DNA of 64,000 bases. Origin: Fulvivirga ligni (lineage in GTDB: Bacteria; Bacteroidota; Bacteroidia; Cytophagales; Cyclobacteriaceae). Position 1 is the first letter of the stretch. Each line of letters begins with the position of its first letter. The stretch lies in NCBI RefSeq assembly GCF_021389935.1, contig NZ_CP089979.1, forward strand, positions 3,515,001-3,579,000, read 5' to 3'. Under the pieces are notes generated by a model. The model was not told where the DNA came from, made no database searches, and worked only from the letters and a program-made list of their open reading frames with translations. Below, piece by piece: positions 15,092 to 24,700 of the stretch. Position numbers and translations under genes: made by a program.

Positions 15092-16849
15092 TCACTTGCG
15101 TACAATAACCGCCTGATACGGCTCTAATGTCAATTCATTTCCGCTTAAATTCAAATCTGCCATATTATTGATCATAATGTTTTGAGCATCAATCTCATAA
15201 GGTAGGTTCAGTGTTGCTCCCTGGTCGGAGAAATTGAGCAGCACCAGAACCGCTTCACCATCTAACGATCTTTCGTAAGCATAGACTTGCTCGTTGTCAG
15301 GGTACAATAGTTTATAATCACCATAGATGAGGATGGGGTTTGACTTTCTGAGTTGGGTCATTTTTCTGAAGTAGTTTAAACAGCTATTGGGGTCCTTATC
15401 TTCTGCGTCTACGTTGATGGTGGTATAGTTAGGGTTTACGGCAAGCCATGGTGTTCCTCTAGTGAATCCTGCGTTTTCTGATGCATTCCATTGCATGGGA
15501 GTTCTGGCATTGTCGCGGGACAGAAAATTGAGTTTTTTCATAAACATATTCATATCATCACCTCTTTCTTTGGCAGCAGCATAGCTGTTGATGGCGCTGA
15601 TGTCTTTATACTGTTTAATGTCATTAAAATCAATGTTGGTCATGCCGAGTTCATCACCATAATAGTAATAAGGCGTACCTCTCATAGACATGATGAAGGT
15701 GGTGAGCATTTTAGAAGAGGCCGCTCTAAACTCCGGACTGTCATTACCAAACTTGCTGACCATACGTGGCACATCATGATTGGCCAGGAAAATAGAATTC
15801 CATCCATTGTTCTGTAAAACGCTGTCCCAACTGGTGTAAACTTTTTTGAAGTCTTTCAGATCATAGCCATCCAGGCTGTTGCCAACATCCATGCCTTCAA
15901 AATGATAAACCATATTCAGTTCATGGCGATCGGGAGCCACCAGGTCAATGGCATCTTGAAAGGTAGAACCAGCCCCTTCAGCCACTGTCATAATATCGTA
16001 TTTGCTAATCACTTCCTTGTTCATCTCCTGCAAATATTCATGTAGGTGCGGCCCCATGCCGTAGTATTTAATGATATCTTTCTCATATCCTTTCGGAAAC
16101 TCAGGAAACAAAGTGTCTTTAGAGGCAAATTGAAAAGCATCCAACCTGAAGCCATCTATTCCTTTGTCTAGCCAGAACTTCATAATGTCATAGACCTCAT
16201 TGCGGACTTTCGGATTTTCCCAGTTCAGATCAGGTTGTTTTCTGGAGAAATAATGCAGGTAATAGGCTTCCGTTAATGAATCGTAGAGCCAGGCATCGCT
16301 ATTCACATCAAAAAAGCTCCAGCGTGGGGTGGGAGTTCCCTTTTCTGCGGGCCACCAGTGGTAATAGTCTCTGTAAGGATTGTCTCTCGAACTTCTTGAC
16401 TGTTTGAACCACTCATGTTCATCACTACTGTGATTGACCACCAGGTCCATGACCAGCTTTATATCTCTGTCATGCATGCCCTGCAGCATGGTATCAAAAT
16501 CGGCCATGGTGCCGAACTCATTCATTATGGCGCGATAATCACTGATGTCATAGCCATTGTCATCATTAGGCGAAGCATAAATAGGGTTCAGCCACACCAT
16601 GTCTACTCCTAAGCTTTTAATATAGTCAAGCTTTTGAATAATACCCTTCAGATCACCCACACCATCACCATCTGTATCCTTAAAGCTTCTGGGATAAATT
16701 TGATATACAATGCCTTCTTTCCACCACTTTTTATCTGAGTCAGTTGCTACAGCGGTGGTGTCCATGTCTTTATCAGGGTTTGATTCTTTTTTAGGTGAGC
16801 AGCTCATTATGAGTGTAAATCCGAAGAAGAGTAGTAGCAATTTTTTCAT
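15092..16849 (-). CDS. GH13 alpha-glucosidase-type lipoprotein
   Basis: A 585-residue glycoside hydrolase family 13 enzyme. The N-terminus has a lipobox (LIMSC, Cys17), so it is a lipoprotein of the envelope. The barrel shows the conserved regions in order: a Ca-binding DTDGDGVGDLKGI (58-70), DLVVNH (135-140), QPDLNW (205-210), GFRLD with nucleophile Asp237, VAEG with acid/base Glu291, and NHD with Asp359. QPDLNW places it with oligo-1,6-glucosidase, alpha-glucosidase and trehalose-6-phosphate hydrolase types, which remove glucose from short alpha-glucans. No susCD-like genes are nearby, so it is not in an obvious utilisation locus. Specificity is not certain. Confidence 0.9.
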   Translation of the reverse strand: MKKLLLLFFGFTLIMSCSPKKESNPDKDMDTTAVATDSDKKWWKEGIVYQIYPRSFKDTDGDGVGDLKGIIQKLDYIKSLGVDMVWLNPIYASPNDDNGYDISDYRAIMNEFGTMADFDTMLQGMHDRDIKLVMDLVVNHSSDEHEWFKQSRSSRDNPYRDYYHWWPAEKGTPTPRWSFFDVNSDAWLYDSLTEAYYLHYFSRKQPDLNWENPKVRNEVYDIMKFWLDKGIDGFRLDAFQFASKDTLFPEFPKGYEKDIIKYYGMGPHLHEYLQEMNKEVISKYDIMTVAEGAGSTFQDAIDLVAPDRHELNMVYHFEGMDVGNSLDGYDLKDFKKVYTSWDSVLQNNGWNSIFLANHDVPRMVSKFGNDSPEFRAASSKMLTTFIMSMRGTPYYYYGDELGMTNIDFNDIKQYKDISAINSYAAAKERGDDMNMFMKKLNFLSRDNARTPMQWNASENAGFTRGTPWLAVNPNYTTINVDAEDKDPNSCLNYFRKMTQLRKSNPILIYGDYKLLYPDNEQVYAYERSLDGEAVLVLLNFSDQGATLNLPYEIDAQNIMINNMADLNLSGNELTLEPYQAVIVRK

Positions 16850-16931
16850 GAGGCGATAAATTTTGATTAAGTAGCTTACTTAAATTACGATTTTTCATTG
16901 AAAGATGTGTAATGAGAGGAGGGTGTTTATT

Positions 16932-17036
16932 CACCTCACCCAACCCTCTCCTCAAGGAGAGGGCTTTTGCTCCCTTCTCCTGATAGGAGAAGGCTTTACT
17001 CCCTTCTCCTGATAGGAGAAGGGTCGGGGATGAGGT
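16932..17036. repeat. Dispersed palindromic repeat A, copy 4 (internally duplicated)
   Basis: CACCTCACCCAACCCTCTCC starts the copy as in copy 1, but the second hairpin (CCCTTCTCCTGATAGGAGAA) occurs twice in tandem, giving a 105-base unit ending TGAGGT. A 92-codon frame through it is an artefact of the repeat. Confidence 0.88.
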
Positions 17037-17064
17037 TTCTACGCTATTTTCTATAGCACAGACT

Positions 17065-17159
17065 GTCATTTTGAACGATAGTGAAAAATCTATGAATTAG
17101 ATGGTACCTGTCCGGAAGGTAGCGGTTAAATGAATAGATCTCTCCTTCGCCGAGATGAC
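17065..17159. repeat. Dispersed repeat B, copy 2
   Basis: Same length (95 bases) and ends as copy 1. The left 37 bases are almost identical (GTCATTTTGAACGATAGTGA, then AAAATCTATGAATTAGAT), the middle differs, and the right end has GAATAGATCTCT and GAGATGAC. It follows repeat A copy 4 by 28 bases. Confidence 0.88.
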
Positions 17160-17197
17160 CGGATGAGTGTTAAGTAGGTAATGATTACATTGTATTA

Positions 17198-17584
17198 TCA
17201 AACAGCCACTTTAATCCATTGAGCAATGATGTGAGCGAAGGCAGCTTTTTGATCATCAAATTCACTCTGATTGTTGAAGGTGGCAATGGCTCTGTCGTTA
17301 GTTGCCCATTTCAAAATGCCGCTTTCATCATTGATGAGTTTGTTTTCTGGTTGGGCTTTGACTTTGGCCCCACGATGAAATATGACCTGTATGCGTTTGG
17401 GAGGGAAAAGCTTCATGGTAATGATATCAGTATCCTGAAGGCAGAAGCTGGGTGCATTCCATTTAATGTGTTCATCTAATTGATTATCAGAGTCTTTGAT
17501 GAAATTCCTTATGTCCAGAATTAAATCTTTCATGGGATGCTCAAGTTCTTGCAGGAATTGATCTACGGTCTGGGTTGCTGGCAT
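17198..17584 (-). CDS. DUF1801 domain protein
   Basis: A 128-residue protein matching DUF1801 (YdhG-like) over its length: VDQFLQELEHPMKDLILDIR, the EHIKWNAPSFCLQDTDII core, LFPPKRIQVIFHRGAK, and DRAIATFNNQSEF with a C-terminal helix ending IAQWI. The fold is alpha/beta of the iron-chaperone-like group, but the role in Bacteroidota is not established. It has no signal peptide. It is flanked by repeat B copy 2 and repeat A copy 5. Confidence 0.85.
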   Translation of the reverse strand: MPATQTVDQFLQELEHPMKDLILDIRNFIKDSDNQLDEHIKWNAPSFCLQDTDIITMKLFPPKRIQVIFHRGAKVKAQPENKLINDESGILKWATNDRAIATFNNQSEFDDQKAAFAHIIAQWIKVAV

Positions 17585-17684
17585 TGGATTAGCTTTTAAC
17601 TTGTAGTGATATGTAATTTACCTAAAGCTAAAATAGTAGTTTACATTATAAATAAAGAAGTGTGAATGCGACATCGTAAGGGGC

Positions 17685-17752
17685 GAACCTTTCCTGAAAG
17701 GAGAGGTCTGTTACTCCCTTCTCCTGGTAGGAGAAGGGGCGGGGATGAGGTG
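17685..17752. repeat. Dispersed palindromic repeat A, copy 5
   Basis: The left half is diverged (CCTTTCCTGAAAGGAGAGG), but the right half is standard: CCCTTCTCCTGGTAGGAGAA, then GGGGCGGGGATGAGGTG. The left CACCTC end is lost. Confidence 0.8.
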
Positions 17753-17918
17753 TTAATAATCAAATTCTTATAAGTTTATTCTCAATGTTTTTTCGAATGG
17801 TAGTGATCTATGAAGTAGACTTATACATCAGTTAACTGTCATTTTGATTTGTACGTTTGAAATAAGTGTTCACCTCGACGCGACTGCCTGGAAATATGGA
17901 TGCAATCCCGATCGTCTA

Positions 17919-17942
17919 CCCTTCGACGGGGCTCAGGGTGAC
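17919..17942. repeat. Short GC-rich dispersed-type element
   Basis: CCCTTCGACGGGGCTCAGGG followed by TGAC. Elements of this form (cttcgac...gctcagggtgac) are familiar intergenic repeats in Bacteroidota. Only one copy is in this window, so the call rests on that resemblance. Confidence 0.45.
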
Positions 17943-18257
17943 TCGGTTAATGTAGTAAATCTTGCTGCGAGAAAGACTTCGACTGAAAAAAAGTAATGGA
18001 ACCGTGAGTATGAAATGAATACCTAGCAATAATCGCATTACAAATGCTGGGCTCTACAAATCCTCGTTAAAAACAAGGATTAGAGGTGGTTGTGAAAATA
18101 TAAAGATCTCTTCTGCGCACAGATGAGTAAATCTTGCTGTCCAGTCGTGCGGTGAAATAATATTGAAAAATAGGCTTTTCTCAAGTCCTTAGTGGTAGTG
18201 AAGGTCTATGAAATGCTCCAGTTATCGGAAGACCTTGCAGCAAGAAATTTTTTTTTG

Positions 18258-18287
18258 TTACTTTTTTGATCGATTGCAAAAAAGTAA
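18258..18287. repeat. Perfect 11-bp inverted repeat
   Basis: TTACTTTTTTG (18258-18268) and CAAAAAAGTAA (18277-18287) with an 8-base loop. It is far from any gene end, so it is more likely part of an intergenic repeat than a working terminator. Confidence 0.55.
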
Positions 18288-18474
18288 GGTACCTCTGCAA
18301 ATGGAATATAAAAACTAGATAATCCAAATTAACTGGTGTTTGAAAAGTCTAAGCCAAAAGAATAGATTGATGCATCCTTTCGAACCAATGATATATCATT
18401 CTTCTTGGTGCGTTGAAACAAATGTTAGATCTCGAGATGGCTAGTGGGGTAGGAGGATTATAAGTATGCTAGCT

Positions 18475-19170
18475 TCAATCCAAAGGAAGCTCAAAAGCCT
18501 TCAGCAAATCTACTTTCTCAGTCTTCTGATACCAGTCGTTAAACACCAGTTCTAAGGTCTTCACTTCAAAGCTTCCGAAATCAAAATGATGGTATTCATC
18601 TAAAAGCCTTAAGTACTTCTCTTTTTGATTTAATGGCTGCTGAAATCGAACTACGGTTGAGTGGGCGGTCTTGATCGTATAGCGCTTGTCTATGGACTCT
18701 TCCAGGTCAGAGTTTTTGAATACTTCTCTCAGATTGGTTCGAATTTGGTTTAAAGTGCTATCTTCCGGGTAGCCGCAGATCATGATTGATGATGGTGATG
18801 CGGTAATTCCTTTATAATGGACTTTGAATGGCTTGATGGATGATAGGGCTTCTACCACCTTCTCAATATAATCAGGAACATGAGCCTGATTGAGTTGAAA
18901 CCCAGAATAAGCCGAAATAATGGACATTACGGTGATGTGAATGTCTGAATTTCTATAGTAATAATGATGAGGTTCCACTGACTTCAGTTGTTGAAGAAAG
19001 CCTTGGATATTTTCTTTAATCCCATGGGGTGGTCTGGCCAATAAGGTCAGTCCACAGCGATCATCAGCGGGATCATTAATAAGAGGATCCGTCGTGCATA
19101 CTTCTGATTGAATGGTTTGTATTGATTTCTTGTATAGCTGCTCGTAATGCTCTCTTAGTTCCTCGTTCAC
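18475..19170 (-). CDS. 2H phosphoesterase (2'-5' RNA ligase / cyclic phosphodiesterase-like)
   Basis: A 231-residue protein of the 2H phosphoesterase superfamily. Both HxTx motifs are present: HITV in the first half (after YYRNSD) and HSTV in the second (after TIKTA), the pair of catalytic His-x-Thr sites that hydrolyse 2',3'-cyclic phosphates or ligate 2'-5' bonds in the family. There is no signal peptide. Its ATG overlaps the end of the beta-lactamase gene (ATGA overlap at 19167-19170), so the two are translationally coupled. The biological substrate is unknown, and no functional link to the lactamase is evident. Confidence 0.8.
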   Translation of the reverse strand: MNEELREHYEQLYKKSIQTIQSEVCTTDPLINDPADDRCGLTLLARPPHGIKENIQGFLQQLKSVEPHHYYYRNSDIHITVMSIISAYSGFQLNQAHVPDYIEKVVEALSSIKPFKVHYKGITASPSSIMICGYPEDSTLNQIRTNLREVFKNSDLEESIDKRYTIKTAHSTVVRFQQPLNQKEKYLRLLDEYHHFDFGSFEVKTLELVFNDWYQKTEKVDLLKAFELPLD

Positions 19171-19904
19171 TCTTTGGTAAATAGCTTTTCTGTGTAAGTA
19201 AATAATTCTTTCCCTCCAACCTTTCCATGGCCCGGTATTACTGTTTTTACATCTGGATAGGCCGCTTCAATGTTCTGCATGGTTTGTGGCCAGGCATTTA
19301 TATTAGCATCTCCCAGATTACCTTTTCCGGCACCGTCACATTTCAAAAGGCATCCTCCAAACATCACCTGATCATCGGGCACATAAACAATCACATTGTC
19401 TGAAGTATGACCTTCACCCATGAATTTTACCTCTACGGTTTGTGAGCCAGCAGTAAAGTCCTTATCGCCATCAAAACCAAATTGTGGTCTTCCATAATGT
19501 TCTATCTGTGAATTGGTTATAGTTAACTCATTGGCATAAGAGGGTATGCCGTATTTGTGAAACACATCCAGTCCGCCGAGGCAATCAATATGAAAATGGG
19601 TAGGGATCACGGCATTGATCTTTGCTTTTTCATTATGCTGAATCCAGTGCACCAGTTCTTCCGAGGTAATCGAGTCGCTGGGTGTGTCAAATACCAGGGC
19701 TTCATTGCCGTCAATCACGATCATGCCATTACATTCTACTTTGCCAAAGTCATCAGTATTTAAATAGGTAATATGTTCATAAACATGATCTGAAAGTTGA
19801 TGAATGATCAGATTTTCGGAGCTGTAAACAGGCTCATCTTCATTGCTTTTACAACAAAAAAAGGCCATTGAAAAGCCTATCAGAAAGGTCAGGTTTTTGG
19901 ACAT
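19167..19904 (-). CDS. Subclass B1 metallo-beta-lactamase
   Basis: A 245-residue MBL-fold protein with the full subclass B1 zinc ligand set. Zn1 site: HFHID with His103 and His105, and His166 in GEGHTSDN. Zn2 site: Asp107, Cys185 in FGGCLLK, and His226 in PGHGK. The Cys at position 108 after Asp107 (HFHIDCLGGL) is also seen in the Bacteroides enzyme CcrA. GGCLLK with a Lys three residues past the Cys ligand is the carboxylate-binding Lys of B1 enzymes. These features separate it from glyoxalase II and other MBL-fold hydrolases. The N-terminus is a signal peptide (LIGFSMAFFCC); lipidation is possible but the lipobox is poor. Enzymes of this group hydrolyse penicillins, cephalosporins and carbapenems; activity here is inferred. 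Confidence 0.88.
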   Translation of the reverse strand: MSKNLTFLIGFSMAFFCCKSNEDEPVYSSENLIIHQLSDHVYEHITYLNTDDFGKVECNGMIVIDGNEALVFDTPSDSITSEELVHWIQHNEKAKINAVIPTHFHIDCLGGLDVFHKYGIPSYANELTITNSQIEHYGRPQFGFDGDKDFTAGSQTVEVKFMGEGHTSDNVIVYVPDDQVMFGGCLLKCDGAGKGNLGDANINAWPQTMQNIEAAYPDVKTVIPGHGKVGGKELFTYTEKLFTKE

Positions 19905-20011
19905 GGTCAGGACGTAATTGGAGCTTTAAAGTTATTCTAAAAAGATAAATTATTTGATATCAAAACTGATTTGTCTTTTTAATATTGCGGCTGTTCTACA
20001 AATAACTTGTT

Positions 20012-20452
20012 ATGATTAGTCTAGTACGAACCAGCCAGGATCATCCGGATTTTCTATTGCTAACACACCTTTTAAATGAAGATCTGGCGGTGCGTTATCA
20101 AGTAGAGCCTTCACTTTTTGTGAAAATCAATAGTAAATATCGCTTTGATCATGTGGTTTTGGCTTATGATGAAAATGAACCTGTCGGCTGCGTAACCATG
20201 AGTAACTATGCAGATGGTGCAGCAGAGCTGAAGAGGATGTTTATCCATCCGAAACATAGAAGGAAAGGGGCAGCCAAAATGCTGCTTTCTGAATTAGAAA
20301 AGTGGATGGTGGAGCTGGGCTATACTCGCTGTGTACTGGAAACGGGAATCATGCAGCCTGAAGCGATTCAGTTTTATCAATCGAATGGTTTTCATTCTAT
20401 TCCTAGTTACAGCGGCTATGAAGGAAGCCGCTGTTGTGAAAAGAATTTGTAA
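20012..20452 (+). CDS. GNAT family N-acetyltransferase
   Basis: A 146-residue GNAT protein. The acetyl-CoA site is clear: LKRMFIHPKHRRKGAAKMLL (motif A with R/Q-x-x-G-x-G/A reading RRKGAA), followed by the helix LSELEKWMVELG and the motif B part EAIQFYQSNGFHSIPSY. The N-terminus contributes CVTMSNY as the strand before motif A. Such small stand-alone GNATs acetylate amines of small molecules or proteins, but the substrate cannot be told. The stop codon abuts the end of the convergent glycosyltransferase gene (20452/20453). Confidence 0.88.
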   Translation: MISLVRTSQDHPDFLLLTHLLNEDLAVRYQVEPSLFVKINSKYRFDHVVLAYDENEPVGCVTMSNYADGAAELKRMFIHPKHRRKGAAKMLLSELEKWMVELGYTRCVLETGIMQPEAIQFYQSNGFHSIPSYSGYEGSRCCEKNL

Positions 20453-21631
20453 TTAAGTCGCTCTTTTTGCTTTTTCCCAAACGGCGGACTGAGAGCCTTT
20501 CACGTATCTGAAAAAGCCTCTAAATACAGCATAGTTCATCATACTGAAATAATAGGGAATAAAGAAAATCTTGATTTTGAGATTGTTGTTCTGTAGCAAC
20601 CATCCAATAATTGAAAATAGATAAAAAGCCACCTGGCAAATCAATATCAACTCATACAAAGGTATTTGTAAATAGGCCAGATAAATGTTGGTGAAAAGCA
20701 CCAATAATAAGCATAAAGGAGCTAATGTCCATCTTAACACCCTGTGAGAGATGTATTGAAAGCTCAAAACTCCATATTTAAAGAAGTTTAAAAGGCCTTT
20801 AAGTTTTACAATGGCTTGAATACCGCCTGCTGCAATTCTTATTTTTCTTTTCAGCTCTTCGCCCACAGATGCAGAGCCTGATTCCATTGCGTAGGCATCG
20901 GGTTCATAGACTACTTTATAGCCTTGCATGGCCAGGGATAATGATATGTAAAAGTCTTCAATTACTATGTTGGTGTCTACAGGCTTGAATAATTCTGTTC
21001 TTATCGCAAACAATTCGCCAGCGGCGCCTACAACCGAGTGTAATTCAGAGTCCCATTTCTTCAGTTTAGACTCGTATTTCCAATAGAAACCTTCACCTGA
21101 AGCAGCGGCTCCGTCCTTATCTTTAGACATTACCCTCTTTTCACCAGCCACCAGGCCTACCTTTTCCGCTGAGAAATGACGCACTATGTTTTTATAAGCT
21201 TCGTCATTAAGCAGGGTATTGGCATCTGAAAATACGGTTATAGATGATTTGATGTAAGGGATCATCCTGTTTACTGCAGCAATCTTTCCATTACGGCTAT
21301 CTTCGTGGTAATGCTCTATTTCAGGATATTCTTTAATAATATCCATCGTTTTATCATTAGAGCCATCTGTAACAATGATTACCTGTAGTTTGTCCTTCGG
21401 ATAATCAAGGTTGAGGGAATTACTTATCTTCTCTCTAATAAAATCTTCCTCATTGTATGCGGCAATCACATGGGTAATCTGAGGAAGAAAGTCAGTTGGA
21501 AGTTCCTCTTCTGCTTTACCAAAGGCTCTTTTGAGCTTTACTAGAATAAAAAGTAAAATGCCATATCCCAGATAGGAATAGAAAATGATAAACAAACCTA
21601 TCCAAAATAAAATCTCTATAACTTCCTTCAT
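20453..21631 (-). CDS. Membrane glycosyltransferase, family 2
   Basis: A 392-residue processive-type GT2. One membrane span at residues 5-27, then the catalytic domain: HVIAAYNEEDFI, the UDP-sugar region VTDGSNDKT, the metal-binding VFSDANT, the acceptor-side GERVM-like GEKRVMSKD, and the VIEDFYISLSLAMQGYKVVY block with the ED of the base. In place of a canonical QxxRW it has ELKRKIRIAAGGIQ. Three or four spans follow (about 295-380). Family members make polysaccharide or glycolipid chains at the inner membrane. It is divergent from the giant adhesin gene, and a Wzz-like gene lies 13 kb away; a shared surface-polysaccharide role is only a possibility. Confidence 0.85.
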   Translation of the reverse strand: MKEVIEILFWIGLFIIFYSYLGYGILLFILVKLKRAFGKAEEELPTDFLPQITHVIAAYNEEDFIREKISNSLNLDYPKDKLQVIIVTDGSNDKTMDIIKEYPEIEHYHEDSRNGKIAAVNRMIPYIKSSITVFSDANTLLNDEAYKNIVRHFSAEKVGLVAGEKRVMSKDKDGAAASGEGFYWKYESKLKKWDSELHSVVGAAGELFAIRTELFKPVDTNIVIEDFYISLSLAMQGYKVVYEPDAYAMESGSASVGEELKRKIRIAAGGIQAIVKLKGLLNFFKYGVLSFQYISHRVLRWTLAPLCLLLVLFTNIYLAYLQIPLYELILICQVAFYLFSIIGWLLQNNNLKIKIFFIPYYFSMMNYAVFRGFFRYVKGSQSAVWEKAKRAT

Positions 21632-21728
21632 TGATTCTTGTTAGTGGTAAAAGCTTCACAAAAAAACGACATAGAATTACATATCAAAACTTTTTGTTGG
21701 CCATTACGGTATCTTTTATAAAATTATA

Positions 21729-21760
21729 TTCGAAACGTGTAATATTTTCTCTTAAATTTG
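21729..21760 (+). promoter_or_regulatory. Promoter of the adhesin locus
   Basis: TTCG (21729-21732), a 20-base spacer, and TAAATTTG (21753-21760), a full match to the Bacteroidota TAnnTTTG -7. The predicted start of transcription near 21767 leaves a leader of about 22 bases before the TTG start at 21789. Confidence 0.6.
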
Positions 21761-21788
21761 TTATTCGGCTTAACTACACATATCTATT

Positions 21789-24700
21789 TTGGTTGGTTTT
21801 AAATATATATTAAGGACAATACTGCTTGGTGCAATTTTCTGTACATTGGTTTTTAATGCACAGGCACAAGTAATACAATTCACTAGTACTCCGGTAACTA
21901 CCGGTACCTATAATTCCGCTTACTCCTACAATATTACTACCTCTGGTCCGGTGGGGGAAACCAGGGAGGTGATACTGGCCTCTGGCACTTTGCCTTTGGG
22001 TATTTCACTGGTGGATAATGGTGATGGTACTGCTTTATTATCCGGATCTCCTGGCAATAGTGGAACATTCAATTTTACGCTAAGAGTGCAGCTGGTCTCA
22101 GATAATTCCCAGCAAGATGACCAGGTGGTGGCACTTGAGGTTAGTAAAGCATCGGCAACTGTAACGCTTAGTGATTTATCGAAAACATATACTGGGTCAC
22201 CCCAGGGAGCAACTGTGGTTACGGCTCCGGGAGGTTTATCAGTAGATGTAACTTATGATGGTAGCAGTACAGTGCCCACTGATGCTGGCACTTATGCTGT
22301 AGAGGCTACGGTTAATGATCCCAATTACGTAGAGAGTGCCTCGGGAACCTTGGAAATAGCCAAGGCTACAGGTACTGTTACGTTAAGTAGTTTAACAAAG
22401 ACCTACAATGGTTCACCGCAAGGAGCAACGGTAGTGACCTCACCAGGTTCCTTATCGGTGGACGTCACATATAACGGTAGCAGTACGATACCAACAGATG
22501 CAGGAATGTATGCTGTAGAAGCTACCATTAATGATCTTAATTATGAAGGAAGCGCTTCTGGTACACTGGAAATATCCAAAGCCACCGCTACAGTAACCTT
22601 AAGTGATCTTACTAAAACATATACCGGTTCACCTCAGGGCGCTACGGTGACCACTTCACCAGCCTCTCTAACAGTAGACGTAACTTATGATGCTAGCAGC
22701 ACAGAACCAACAGATGCAGGTAGTTATGCTGTAGTGGCCACAATCAATGATGCTAATTATGAAGGGAATACATCCGGTACTTTAGTCATTTCAAAAGCTT
22801 CAGCTACCATAGCCCTATCTAATTTAAGTAAAACTTATAACGGCGCTCCTCAAGGAGTAACTGCCACCACTACTCCTGCTGGATTATCTGTAGCATTTAC
22901 TTATAACGGTGCTACTACTGAGCCTACTAATGCGGGATCTTATACTGTAATAGCGAATATTGTAGATGATAACTACTTTGGAAATACCTCAGGAACATTC
23001 GTTATTAATAAAGCAACTGCTACAATATCATTATCAGATCTAACGAAAACATATACAGGAGCAGGGCAAGGAGCAACTATTACTACAAGTCCATCGGGCC
23101 TCACTGTAAATACTACCTATAACGGCTCTTCCACCTTACCTGTGAATGCGGGCACATATGCAGTGGTATCCAATATCAACGAAACGAATTATGAAGGCAG
23201 TGCCACTAATACCCTTGTTATTAATAAGGCTACTGCAGGTATTAACATTAGTAATCTATCTCAGAACTATAACGGAACAGCCAAGTCGGTGACTGTAACC
23301 ACTACACCTTCAGGTCTTACCACTTCGGTGACTTATGATGGAGGTAGTACATTACCCGTAAATCAGGGAAGTTATGCTGTAGAAGTGACAGTGAACGCCA
23401 CCAACTACGAAGGTACAGAGACAGCAACATTAGTCATTAACGGAGCACCAACCAGCACTGCCATAAGTAATGTGAACGTTGCGGAGGATGCTGCCAACTC
23501 AACAGTAAATTTGAATAATAGCTTTGATGATTTGGAAGATGATGATTCGGAACTAACGTATTCCATTATAGGAAACAGTAATCCAGGATTGTTCTCCAGT
23601 GTGAATATCTCTGCAGGAATCTTGACCTTGGATTATGCAGAAAATAAGAATGGTACATCAAATATTACGGTTAGAGCTACTGACACCGGAGGTTTATTTA
23701 AGAATGAGTCTTTTCAAGTGAATGTATCCGCAGTTCAAGATGATCCTATTTTCACGAGCACACCAGTAACAGCTGCTGCTCAGGGGCAACTCTACACTTA
23801 CGCCATAACTACAAGTGACCCCGATGCTGGTGATATTATCAGTTTTCAAAGTGTAGCTATTCCAGACTGGCTTTCATTTACAGATAATGGGGGAGGTCAA
23901 GGAGTTCTTACAGGAACGCCTTCTAATAGCGATGTCGGTACTGACGTAGTGGCTATTCAAATAACTGATAATCATGGAAATACTGAAACTCAAATATTTT
24001 CTATAAGTATATCTAATTCCAATGATACCCCTGAGTTTACTTCTATTCCCATAGTGGAAGCGACCGAGGGTGTTACTTATACTTACAACGTTACCACATC
24101 AGACGAAGATGCTGGCGATACTAGAACTATAACGGCTACGCAAAAGCCTATTTGGCTAACACTTACTGATAATGGAAACGGTACTGCTACACTAACTGGT
24201 GTGCCATCTAACGATGACACGGGAGATAATGATGTCACTTTGAGAGTAACAGATAACCTGGGAGCTTCCACCAGTCAATCATTTACTATAGCCGTAAATA
24301 ATGCCAACAGCGCTCCGAAATTTGATTCATCACCGGTACTGATCGTAAATGAAGACGCTACTTACACCTATAATATTCAGACTTCAGATTCTGACGCCGG
24401 TGATGTGCTTACCATTACTGCACTAGCGAAACCTTCATGGTTAACCTTAACCGATAATGGTAACGGCACCGCAGTGTTAACAGGAACACCTACTAATGAT
24501 AATGTAGGACAAAATAGTGTGGTTCTTAATGTGGCGGATGCAGAGGGAGCAGCTGTGAATCAGAACTTCACAATCACAGTTAGAAATACAAATGATCCTC
24601 CAGCATTTTCAAGTACACCGGTAACCGTGGCCATTCAGGGTTCTGAATATGTATACAACATTACTACTACAGATCAGGATGTTGGCGATACCAGAACAAT

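Larger units (their letters stand above)
17585..18474. other. 890-base gene-free stretch of decayed dispersed repeats
   Basis: No credible gene is seen on either strand. It holds repeat A copy 5 (17685-17752), a decayed repeat B (about 17787-17850, with fragments such as GGTAGTGATCTATGAAGTAG), a 24-base element of a third type at 17919-17942, further repeat B scraps near 18093-18125 and 18185-18215, and an 11-base hairpin at 18258-18287. Confidence 0.7.

Noticed and set aside
16791-17069. 92-codon minus-strand frame overlapping the GH13 start
   Set aside because: It runs through repeat A copy 4 and overlaps the GH13 signal peptide region; its residues are low-complexity products of the repeat.
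14105-17752. Repeats A and B as a CRISPR array
   Set aside because: Copies are too long, palindromic, spaced irregularly around genes, and no cas genes are present.
21631-21813. 60-codon plus-strand frame before the giant adhesin
   Set aside because: It spans the adhesin promoter and signal peptide in another frame and has no recognisable features.
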